Source: Clostridium sp.
GTDB lineage: Bacteria; Bacteroidota; Bacteroidia; Bacteroidales; Muribaculaceae
Assembly: GCA_023666615.1 (NCBI GenBank)
Contig: JAMPBQ010000001.1
Span: 172,630-212,721, forward strand
Direction of reading: 5' to 3'
DNA: 40,092 nucleotides
Positions 1-5,840 of this stretch are shown in pieces. Numbering within the stretch: the first letter of the stretch is position 1; every line of letters starts with the position of its first letter. The notes under the pieces were generated by a model. That model saw only the letters and a list, made by a program, of their open reading frames with translations. It was not told where the DNA came from and did not search any database. Both the position numbers and the translations under genes were made by a program.

Positions 1-718
1 CCAGCTTGCCCGGCTTTCGGTCCGCGGCCAGCTTGCGCGCCTGTTTGCGCCGAGCCGATCTCTGGCCGATGATGTCCTTATGGTAGAACCTCAAGAATCG
101 CCCGAATCCGCTTTCAGATACGCCGCATTCATGAGCCACCTCGGCTATGGTCTTCTCCGTGCTTCGGTACATCTCCATAGCGTGGGCGTATGCCTCGGAG
201 CTCTGCTTTCGCGCGCCCCGGTGGGTGTTGTCGGCGATGCCCAGCCTCCGGCGCAGCTTTTCGCGCATGGGGATTACGTCAGGATAATGCATCCTGAGCT
301 GCGAGGCCAGGGCCGGGCCGTCCAAGCCGAACATTGCCGCCACCTGCGCCACGTTGTATTCTATGTATGCCACATCTCCGCAAGCTTCTATCGCAGCCTT
401 ATATTTAAGGTGTGACAAGAGGGATTGTCCCTTTGGAGCCTTCACCTTCAGGCCTCGCATATCGGCGTCATTCTCTTGCAGGCCATAACGGGCCAGGAGC
501 AGTGGGCGGTGGTGCTTCCCGATATGGGAGGCAAGCCCCTCTGCGGTGACTCCGCACTCCCGGGCTATTTCGCGCACGGGGAGAGCGGTGGCGGCATACA
601 TTTCCACGGCCTCAGCATACTTTTGCTCTGCCGCCTGCGTCCTCATGGACGCAGGCAAACGTTTTATGATATTTTGGAAACCCGCCCCGGGGTTAGTCAA
701 TTCTATCGCTCCATTCAT
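1..718 (-). CDS. Triple helix-turn-helix-like DNA-binding protein, partial (C-terminus beyond window)
   Basis: Reads leftwards from ATG 718 and is still open at base 1, so 239 residues are visible. Three similar units are seen at about residues 33-79, 105-160 and 176-220. Each begins with a (K/A)YAxA(V/M)EMY-like helix, followed by an HTH-like core (REIARECGVTAEGL, AQVAAMFGLDGPAL, AEVAHECGVSESGF) and a basic His/Tyr-rich tail (KHHRPLL, MHYPDVI, FYHKDII). The third and first units are most alike. No membrane segment or signal peptide is present; a cytoplasmic DNA-binding regulator is inferred, target unknown. GGAG lies 6 bases before the ATG. A TTG five codons upstream is a possible alternative start. 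No Bacteroidetes promoter is visible between 719 and 877; the nearest one is inside the invertible segment at 878-1077 and currently points away. It lies downstream of, and on the same strand as, the recombinase gene. I recognise the general type from Bacteroidales but no named gene. Confidence 0.75.
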   Translation of the reverse strand, partial: MNGAIELTNPGAGFQNIIKRLPASMRTQAAEQKYAEAVEMYAATALPVREIARECGVTAEGLASHIGKHHRPLLLARYGLQENDADMRGLKVKAPKGQSLLSHLKYKAAIEACGDVAYIEYNVAQVAAMFGLDGPALASQLRMHYPDVIPMREKLRRRLGIADNTHRGARKQSSEAYAHAMEMYRSTEKTIAEVAHECGVSESGFGRFLRFYHKDIIGQRSARRKQARKLAADRKPGKL

Positions 719-750
719 CGCAATCTCCAAGACCCGCTTAAACCGATTTT

Positions 751-764
751 AACACGATTGTGTT
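751..764. promoter_or_regulatory. Small palindrome AACAC-gatt-GTGTT upstream of the HTH gene
   Basis: A perfect 5-bp inverted repeat with a 4-base spacer sits 33 bases upstream of the HTH gene start. It could be an operator for autoregulation or a minor hairpin in the 5' leader. On the plus strand it is followed by T5, but no plus-strand gene needs a terminator here. Confidence 0.3.
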
Positions 765-790
765 TTTAAGTATCAACTATCTGTGTGCCA

Positions 791-822
791 GGCAATTAGG
801 GGGGGGGGTAAACCCCTTTGCC
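791..822. other. G10 homopolymer inside a hairpin-forming leader segment
   Basis: Ten consecutive G (799-808; C10 on the coding strand of the HTH gene) lie 81-90 bases upstream of its start. The run is framed by GGCAA (791-795) and TTGCC (818-822), and CCCC (813-816) can pair with part of the run. Such a tract can change length by slippage, but it may also be a site of sequencing error. Confidence 0.4.
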
Positions 823-877
823 GATTATGGTGGCATATCTTTCTTGTCCTATTTTAGCGTCATAAAAATTTAGGTTA

Positions 878-894
878 CTCTAAACAAGAGATAC
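878..894 (+). repeat. Left inverted repeat of the putative invertible segment (IR-L)
   Basis: Sequence CTCTAAACAAGAGATAC; its exact reverse complement occurs at 1061-1077. The core is itself a dyad, CTCT-aaaca-AGAG, as expected of a tyrosine-recombinase crossover site with two arms around a short spacer. Outside the 17 bp the two copies diverge at once. Confidence 0.75.
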
Positions 895-1008
895 CACCAG
901 CACAATAAATCGGTGCTAGTCAGCGTTATTTGGATGATATGGAATCGGACTTTCTAAACAATTGATGTCAAAATTTAAAAATTTAGGAATCTTGCGCAAT
1001 TTTTAACT

Positions 1009-1021
1009 ACCAAAATTTGGT
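1009..1021. promoter_or_regulatory. Palindrome ACCAAA-a-TTTGGT over the -33 box
   Basis: A perfect 6-bp dyad with a single central base that overlaps the TTTG -33 element of the promoter in the invertible segment. This position suits a repressor or activator site. It may also be chance symmetry in AT-rich DNA. Confidence 0.35.
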
Positions 1022-1047
1022 CATTATTAGGAATTTGAGTAACTTTG
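1016..1047 (+). promoter_or_regulatory. Promoter inside the invertible segment
   Basis: TTTG at 1016-1019, 20 bases, then TAACTTTG at 1040-1047: a full match to the Bacteroidetes pattern. Transcription should start near 1052-1055, just inside the right inverted repeat, and runs rightwards into a hairpin and U8. No other comparable promoter in either direction was found in the segment. Confidence 0.7.
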
Positions 1048-1058
1048 CACTCTGAAAT

Positions 1059-1093
1059 GAGTATCTCTTGTTTAGAGATACTCGCTTTTTTTT
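1059..1093 (+). terminator. Intrinsic terminator formed by the right inverted repeat
   Basis: Stem GAGTATCTCT (1059-1068) and AGAGATACTC (1074-1083), loop TGTTT, then GC and eight T (1086-1093). It lies immediately downstream of the segment promoter, so in this orientation the transcript should end after about 40 nt and not run antisense into the recombinase gene. Confidence 0.6.
1061..1077 (-). repeat. Right inverted repeat of the putative invertible segment (IR-R)
   Basis: Exact reverse complement of 878-894. This copy sits in a longer perfect dyad (10-bp arms, 1059-1068 and 1074-1083, around a 5-base spacer), which makes it the more symmetric of the two putative crossover sites. Confidence 0.75.
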
Positions 1094-1120
1094 CAAGCGC
1101 TCTGCGAGAAAAGAGCCGCC

Positions 1121-2323
1121 CTACAGCGAGGCGATGATTGCGGCGTTTGCCTTGTCCACCACGGAAGTCTCAAGGGAGGCAAGGTAGATGCGGGTAGTTG
1201 CCTCGTTCTCGTGGCCCATGCCTTCGCTGATCACGCTAAGCGGGAATCCTTTCGCCCTTGCCGCGCTTGCCCATGAATGGCGGGCCACGTACATCGTAAG
1301 CGAATCCGGGGCCATCGCCATCTTCGCCACCTCCTTAAGGCCACGGTTGATTTTCTCAGCCATACGCTTGTAGGCGCATCGCTCGTTGCATCCGGCCCGA
1401 CTGATTATAGGCAATAGGTATTGGTTAGTATTTGTCGGGTATTTGCCGAGTATTTTCTGCATCTCTTCAGTCCAAGCTATTGTGAGACGCTGGCCCGTCT
1501 TGCGCCTGCGGTAGGAGATAGCGCCTTCCTTGAGATCGCTTTTTTTCAGAAAGGCCATGTCGACGAAGCTCATGCCGCGCAGGAGGAAACTCAACATGAA
1601 CATATCGCGAGCGAAATCAAGGGCCGGCGAGGCCGACAAATCCAAATTCCTTATCTTTCGAATGACGTCGAGGGGCAAAGCGCGCTTAGCTGTTTTCTCC
1701 ACCCCGGTGAATACCCGCCGAAAGGGTCGGCGGTCCTCTATGACGCCATCCTCCACTACGCGGTTGTAGGCCGCGCGAAGCACACGAAGATAGAATGAAA
1801 TCGTATTGGAGGAGTTTCCCTTGCTTTTGTGCCAGGCCGAGTAGGCCTCCATCATATCGGATGAAACACTGTCCATCATCACATCCTCACCCTTTCGGAA
1901 CTGCCTAAAGCTGTTAAGAGCCGCGGCATACGTCTCGGATGTGCGTATTCTGCCGTTTCGCCTCAGCTTTACTATCTGCCCCTCCATGAAATTGAAAAGG
2001 GAATATTCGCAGGCAAATCGCCTGTACTGGTCTATGATATCATCCACCGTGTGGCAGCCGCCTCTTTCCTCAAGCCTTCTGGCGGTCCTCGCCAGCCGCT
2101 CCACATCAGAGCGTATCCCTTGCCGTATGTCTTGAATTAGAGGCAGCCTCCCCATGCCGTTCGCATTCTTCACCATAGAACGCGCCGCATCCCACTCTTC
2201 GGGCAGCACGCGATATTCCGTGGTGAGCTGCCTCACCTTTCTTTCGTGTATAATCTGATAAAAAATCACGCCTTCGCGGGAGGACACCGCAGAAGGCCGA
2301 AACTTCACTTTTATTGAGGTCAT
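1121..2323 (-). CDS. Tyrosine-type site-specific recombinase (integrase/invertase family)
   Basis: 400 residues from ATG 2323. An upstream extension is open but lies across the predicted promoter, and MTSIKVKFRPS is a usual Bacteroidetes integrase start. The N-terminal arm-binding region is followed by a SAM-like core-binding domain (about 95-205) and a catalytic domain. Active-site residues seen: Arg249 (LLRGMSF), Lys275 (RRRKTGQ), Arg348 (YVARHSW; first His of the usual HxxR replaced by Tyr, common in this family), His371 (GMGHENE) and Tyr380 (RIYLAS). It cuts and rejoins DNA at paired short dyad sites. The adjacent 17-bp inverted repeats, 44 bp past its stop, are the obvious candidate substrate, so it is probably the invertase of a promoter switch. 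No other element genes (mobilization, excisionase) are visible. Confidence 0.88.
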   Translation of the reverse strand: MTSIKVKFRPSAVSSREGVIFYQIIHERKVRQLTTEYRVLPEEWDAARSMVKNANGMGRLPLIQDIRQGIRSDVERLARTARRLEERGGCHTVDDIIDQYRRFACEYSLFNFMEGQIVKLRRNGRIRTSETYAAALNSFRQFRKGEDVMMDSVSSDMMEAYSAWHKSKGNSSNTISFYLRVLRAAYNRVVEDGVIEDRRPFRRVFTGVEKTAKRALPLDVIRKIRNLDLSASPALDFARDMFMLSFLLRGMSFVDMAFLKKSDLKEGAISYRRRKTGQRLTIAWTEEMQKILGKYPTNTNQYLLPIISRAGCNERCAYKRMAEKINRGLKEVAKMAMAPDSLTMYVARHSWASAARAKGFPLSVISEGMGHENEATTRIYLASLETSVVDKANAAIIASL

Positions 2324-2353
2324 GTATGTTTGAATTTTGTCAGAGTTGGGCAG

Positions 2354-2361
2354 CAAAGATA
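2354..2361 (-). promoter_or_regulatory. Recombinase promoter -7 element
   Basis: TATCTTTG read from 2361 to 2354, about 30 bases before the recombinase ATG. No clear TTTG is seen at the -33 position; that region is occupied by the long dyad at 2367-2395, suggesting that the promoter depends on or is blocked by a regulator. Confidence 0.5.
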
Positions 2362-2366
2362 GCAAA

Positions 2367-2395
2367 GTGATGCCGCCCCTAGCGGGTGGCATCAC
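2367..2395. promoter_or_regulatory. Long inverted repeat upstream of the recombinase -7 box (candidate operator)
   Basis: GTGATGCC (2367-2374) and GGCATCAC (2388-2395) are perfect 8-bp arms. Pairing can extend inward by three GC pairs and one G-T pair around a CTAGC centre. No T-run follows, so a terminator is unlikely. The dyad covers the -33 region of the recombinase promoter. Confidence 0.5.
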
Positions 2396-2422
2396 TTCAA
2401 CCCTTAAAAAATTCAAAACATT

Positions 2423-2462
2423 GAAACAAAAACATCCCCCGCGAGCATGCTCGCGGGGGATG
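2423..2462 (-). terminator. pckA intrinsic terminator
   Basis: A perfect 30-base palindrome (2433-2462; CATCCCCCGCGAGCA and its complement) follows the pckA stop by 43 bases. On the minus strand it is followed by TTTTTGTTT. Confidence 0.85.
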
Positions 2463-2505
2463 GATTATTCATCCGCGGGGCGGATGATTGTGCTTTAAGA
2501 ATGCT

Positions 2506-4149
2506 TTAGAGCTTGGGGCCGGCGGCTACGAGGGCCTTTCCTGCTTCGTTGTTGGTGTACTTGTCGAAGTTCTTAATGAAGCGTGCGGCGAGGTCGTTTG
2601 CCTTGGTGTTCCAGTCCTCAACGTTAGCGTATGTGTCGCGGGGGTCGAGGATGGCGGGATCAACGCCGGGGAGCTCGGTGGGCACTTCGAAGTCGAAGAT
2701 GGGGAGCTTCTTTGTGGGGGCGTTGAGGATGTCGCCGTTGAGGATGGCATCGATGATACCGCGGGTGTCGCGGATAGAGATGCGCTTGCCGGTGCCGTTC
2801 CAGCCAGTGTTTACGAGGTAAGCCTTTGCGCCGCTCTGGTCCATGCGCTTAACGAGCTCTTCAGCGTATTTTGTGGGGTGGAGCTCAAGGAAAGCCTGGC
2901 CGAAGCAAGCCGAGAATGTGGGAGTGGGCTCAGTGATGCCGCGCTCTGTGCCGGCGAGCTTAGCGGTGAAGCCGCTGAGGAAGTAATACTTTGTCTGCTC
3001 GGGAGTCAGGATTGAAACGGGAGGCAGCACGCCGAATGCGTCGGCTGAAAGGAAGATTACGTTCTTAGCCGCGGGGCCTTCGGAGAGGGGGCGCACGATC
3101 TTCTCGATGTGGTCGATAGGATAAGAAACGCGTGTGTTCTCGGTCACGCTCTTATCAGCGAAATCAATCTTGCCTTCGGCATCAACGGTAACGTTCTCCA
3201 GGAGGGCGTCGCGGCGGATAGCGTTGTAGATATCGGGCTCGCTTTCCTTATCGAGGTTGATAACCTTAGCATAGCAACCGCCTTCGAAGTTGAATACGCC
3301 TTCGTCGTCCCAGCCGTGCTCGTCGTCGCCGATGAGGAGACGCTTGGGGTCGGTGGAAAGAGTGGTCTTGCCGGTGCCTGAAAGGCCGAAGAAGATGGCT
3401 GTGTTCTTGCCTTCCATATCGGTGTTGGCTGAGCAGTGCATTGAGGCTATGCCCTGGAGGGGAAGGTAGTAGTTCATCATAGAGAACATGCCCTTCTTCA
3501 TTTCGCCGCCGTACCATGTGTTGATGATAACCTGTTCGCGAGAGGTGAGGTTGAAGACAACGGCTGTCTCGCTGTTGAGGCCGAGCTCCTTGAAGTTGGT
3601 GAGCTTAGCCTTTGAGGCGTTGTAAACGACGAAGTCGGGGGTGAAGTTCTCGAGGTCCTCAGCTGTGGGGCGGATGAACATGTTTGTAACGAAGTGAGCC
3701 TGCCAAGCCACCTCAACGATGAAGCGAACGGCCATGCGGGTAGCCTTGTGCGTGCCGCAGAAGCCGTCGACAACGTATAGCTTCTTGCCGGAGAGCTCTT
3801 TGAGGGCGAGGTCCTTGCAAGCGGCCCAAGCCTCCTGGGAAGCGGGCTTGTTATCGTTCTTGTATTCGGGAGTAGTCCACCACACGGTGTCCTTGCTTAT
3901 GTCATCCATTACGATGAACTTGTCTTTGGGGGAGCGGCCAGTGTAGACGCCGGTCATAACGTTAACGGCGTTCAGCTCAGTGTTTTGGCCTTTTTCGTAG
4001 CCTTGGAGAGCGGGGTCAGTTTCGTCAACGAACAGCTCTTCGTAGGTGGGGTTGTAGATAACCTCGGCCACGCCAGTGATGCCGCGCTTGGCGAGGTCTT
4101 CCTTTACGCCTGCCAAGCGAGCCTTCTTGATTTCTTCAATTTTGCTCAT
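2506..4149 (-). CDS. pckA: Phosphoenolpyruvate carboxykinase (ATP)
   Basis: 547 residues, the usual length of the ATP-dependent family. It interconverts oxaloacetate + ATP and phosphoenolpyruvate + ADP + CO2 in the cytoplasm. In saccharolytic Bacteroidales it generally runs towards oxaloacetate, feeding the succinate pathway that ends in the fumarate reductase encoded at 23.2-27.1 kb. Seen: oxaloacetate-site loop GRSPKDKF (71-78), the PEPCK P-loop GLSGTGKTT (255-263), the metal-binding GDDEHGWDD segment (274-282) and the late TGWNGTGKR motif (about 448-456). Monocistronic: own promoter (4211-4244) and terminator (2423-2462). Confidence 0.97.
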   Translation of the reverse strand: MSKIEEIKKARLAGVKEDLAKRGITGVAEVIYNPTYEELFVDETDPALQGYEKGQNTELNAVNVMTGVYTGRSPKDKFIVMDDISKDTVWWTTPEYKNDNKPASQEAWAACKDLALKELSGKKLYVVDGFCGTHKATRMAVRFIVEVAWQAHFVTNMFIRPTAEDLENFTPDFVVYNASKAKLTNFKELGLNSETAVVFNLTSREQVIINTWYGGEMKKGMFSMMNYYLPLQGIASMHCSANTDMEGKNTAIFFGLSGTGKTTLSTDPKRLLIGDDEHGWDDEGVFNFEGGCYAKVINLDKESEPDIYNAIRRDALLENVTVDAEGKIDFADKSVTENTRVSYPIDHIEKIVRPLSEGPAAKNVIFLSADAFGVLPPVSILTPEQTKYYFLSGFTAKLAGTERGITEPTPTFSACFGQAFLELHPTKYAEELVKRMDQSGAKAYLVNTGWNGTGKRISIRDTRGIIDAILNGDILNAPTKKLPIFDFEVPTELPGVDPAILDPRDTYANVEDWNTKANDLAARFIKNFDKYTNNEAGKALVAAGPKL

Positions 4150-4210
4150 GATTGATAGAGTTTAAATTGTATAGAGAATGATATTGATTCCTACTAAACA
4201 TTTTATACGG

Positions 4211-4244
4211 CAAAATTACGAAATTTGCGTGAACTTTTAACAAA
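4211..4244 (-). promoter_or_regulatory. pckA promoter
   Basis: TAATTTTG (4218 to 4211) with TTTG (4244 to 4241) upstream; the 22-base spacer is slightly long. It predicts a leader of about 55 bases before the pckA ATG. Confidence 0.55.
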
Positions 4245-4274
4245 AAAACGGCACGATTTTTGCCGTTTTTTTTT
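4242..4274. terminator. Bidirectional terminator-like hairpin between pckA and the ATPase gene
   Basis: A7-CGGCA (4242-4253), a 7-base loop, TGCCG-T9 (4261-4274). The A and T tracts flank a 5-bp GC-rich stem, so it could end transcription either way. It overlaps the pckA -33 box, so it may insulate the two divergent genes. Confidence 0.4.
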
Positions 4275-4374
4275 AAAGTTAGCTAAATGGGCGCTTTCAA
4301 TTGCCAGGCAGAATCGAATCAGCATCTATGGCCTACAGCATCAACATATAATGCGAACCCGTACACCACGCAAA

Positions 4375-4450
4375 TAGCCGCACTGGTTTTGCATAATTTA
4401 AGTCAATTATCCGCACTTTTTATCCTAAAAACTCGCATTTTAGCCGCACT
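4375..4450 (+). repeat. Three direct repeats TA(G/T)CCGCACT at exact 33-bp spacing
   Basis: Copies start at 4375, 4408 and 4441. The ten repeated bases match at all positions except the third (G, T, G). Spacers differ. The series ends 16 bases before the -7 box of the ATPase gene. Three helical turns of spacing fits cooperative binding of a regulator on one DNA face (inference). It has too few copies and too short a repeat for a CRISPR array. Confidence 0.6.
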
Positions 4451-4466
4451 AGCCGAAAATTATCGC

Positions 4467-4474
4467 TATATTTG
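4467..4474 (+). promoter_or_regulatory. ATPase gene promoter -7 element
   Basis: TATATTTG, 30 bases before ATG 4504. The -33 position carries only TTTT/AGCC, so an activator bound at the adjacent 33-bp repeats is plausible. Confidence 0.5.
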
Positions 4475-4503
4475 CAGTAATTTTCTTTAATCTCTAATAG
4501 ACA

Positions 4504-5790
4504 ATGACACAGACAATAATAGAACAAGTCCTTTTGGATCAGCAAGAAGAATTGTCCTCTATGCGTGAAGACAGATTGGTTTCAAGACCCCAAGAGGAGA
4601 TGATTGACTTAAACAGCAAGCTGGCTCAAGTCGTGATTGGCGTCCGCAGAAGCGGCAAATCCACTCTCTGCTTCAATGCTTTGGAAAAAGCTCGTGTGAG
4701 GTACGCTTACGTCAACTTTGACGATGAACGATTGTCCACTCTTAAAGCTAACGACTTAGACAAAGTGTTAGAGACGCTGTATAGAATTTATGGGAAATTC
4801 GAGCATATTTTCCTTGACGAAATTCAGAATGTGGAGGGATGGCCGCTATTTGTCAATCGTCTATTGCGTCAGAGATTGCATCTCGTAATAACAGGCAGCA
4901 ACGCCAAGCTTCTCAGCAATGAACTATCATCCCATCTTACGGGCAGGCACCATACTATCGAACTTTTCCCTTTCTCGTTCAAGGAATGGTGTGATGCTAA
5001 GAACGTAGAATACGGCCGTCTTACCACTCAAAACCGCGGATTGCTCGCTAAATCCTTTGATGATTATCTGCATTGCGGGGGCTTTCCGGAGCTAATACGC
5101 GGCGAAAATGCGCGATCTTACATTAACACGCTGTTTAATGATATCGTAACCCAAGACATCCAGCATCGCTTTAAAATCCGCAACATCGATGAGCTAAAGA
5201 AATTAGCAAACCACATTTTAAATGAAGCTCCGAATTGTTTCAAGCTGTATTATTTGATGGATATTTGTGGAATAAAAAGCGACCATACTATAACGAAATA
5301 CCTGTCTTATCTTTCTCAAACATATCTTATATCTTCTTTGAGCAAGTACTCGCCCAAAAGCAGGCAAAGAACCCGCAATGAAAAATATTATGCCATTGAC
5401 GTTGCGTTTATGGACAAGCGTGAAAATGCCTTTGTCGGCGAAAATCTCGGGTGGCGCCTTGAGACGATAGTGTATCTTGAACTGAGGCGAAGATACCCTG
5501 CAGAACAATATGACATCTATTATTTCAGTGATAGGAATTCTGAAGCCGACTTTGTTGTATGCGAAGGCAATCACGCGTTAGGCGTGTACCAAGTGTCATA
5601 TGACATATCATCAGACAAGACTAAGCGTCGTGAAATAAAAGGATGCCTTGCAGGCTCAAAAGACACCAAATGCGATAACATTTTTCTAATCACTGACCAC
5701 GAAAGAGACACGATAGTAACCCAAGGCAAGACCATAAAAGTCATACCGGCCTACGAATGGCTGACCGACCCGCCGACAAACAATAAATAG
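4504..5790 (+). CDS. AAA ATPase with C-terminal DUF4143 domain
   Basis: 428 residues. The N-terminal AAA domain has a Walker A GVRRSGKST (46-54), Walker B HIFLDEIQNVEGW (101-113) and a sensor-like LVITGSNAKLL (127-137). The DUF4143 region carries SEADFVV...YQVS near 347-368, a pattern resembling a PD-(D/E)xK nuclease-like fold. This family is abundant and multicopy in gut Bacteroidales and archaea, and its biological role is not established. Its codons look AT-richer than those of pckA and purF on either side, so it may have been acquired separately. It is a single gene with its own promoter. It is convergent with purF, sharing a hairpin that overlaps its stop codon. Confidence 0.9.
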   Translation: MTQTIIEQVLLDQQEELSSMREDRLVSRPQEEMIDLNSKLAQVVIGVRRSGKSTLCFNALEKARVRYAYVNFDDERLSTLKANDLDKVLETLYRIYGKFEHIFLDEIQNVEGWPLFVNRLLRQRLHLVITGSNAKLLSNELSSHLTGRHHTIELFPFSFKEWCDAKNVEYGRLTTQNRGLLAKSFDDYLHCGGFPELIRGENARSYINTLFNDIVTQDIQHRFKIRNIDELKKLANHILNEAPNCFKLYYLMDICGIKSDHTITKYLSYLSQTYLISSLSKYSPKSRQRTRNEKYYAIDVAFMDKRENAFVGENLGWRLETIVYLELRRRYPAEQYDIYYFSDRNSEADFVVCEGNHALGVYQVSYDISSDKTKRREIKGCLAGSKDTKCDNIFLITDHERDTIVTQGKTIKVIPAYEWLTDPPTNNK

Positions 5791-5817
5791 GGATATTCTT
5801 AAAATACCCCTATTTAT
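5783..5817. terminator. Hairpin between convergent ATPase and purF-like genes
   Basis: ATAAATAGGG (5783-5792) pairs perfectly with CCCTATTTAT (5808-5817). The ATPase TAG stop is inside the left arm. There is no long T-run on either strand, so it is a weak or Rho-assisted bidirectional terminator. Confidence 0.45.
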
Positions 5818-5840
5818 GAAATACACCCGAAAGACATCGA

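Larger units (their letters stand above)
878..1077. other. Putative invertible promoter segment (phase-variation switch), OFF orientation
   Basis: A 200-bp segment including its 17-bp inverted repeats (166 bp between them). It lies between the 3' end of a tyrosine recombinase gene (stop at 1121) and the 5' leader of the HTH gene (start 718), both on the minus strand. It contains one clear Bacteroidetes promoter (1016-1047), which points right. Inversion would turn that promoter towards the HTH gene, about 160 bases beyond IR-L. No coding sequence is seen inside. Seen: repeats, promoter match, gene order. Inferred: inversion by the neighbouring recombinase. One repeat being an att-like site of a mobile element is an alternative, but the inverted orientation argues against it. 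Confidence 0.68.

Noticed and set aside
80-769. Plus-strand open frames at 80-415 and 425-769.
   Set aside because: They are antisense to the HTH gene, which has coherent repeated HTH-like units and a plausible start; the plus frames have no recognisable features.
878-1077. The 17-bp repeats as attL/attR of an integrated element.
   Set aside because: Att sites of one element are direct repeats; these are inverted and only 166 bp apart with no cargo.
4375-4450. Short CRISPR-like array.
   Set aside because: Only three 10-bp repeats, 23-bp spacers and no cas genes; a regulatory repeat is more likely.
4287-4490. 67-codon plus-strand frame before the ATPase gene.
   Set aside because: It overlaps the 33-bp repeats and the ATPase promoter, and has no family resemblance.
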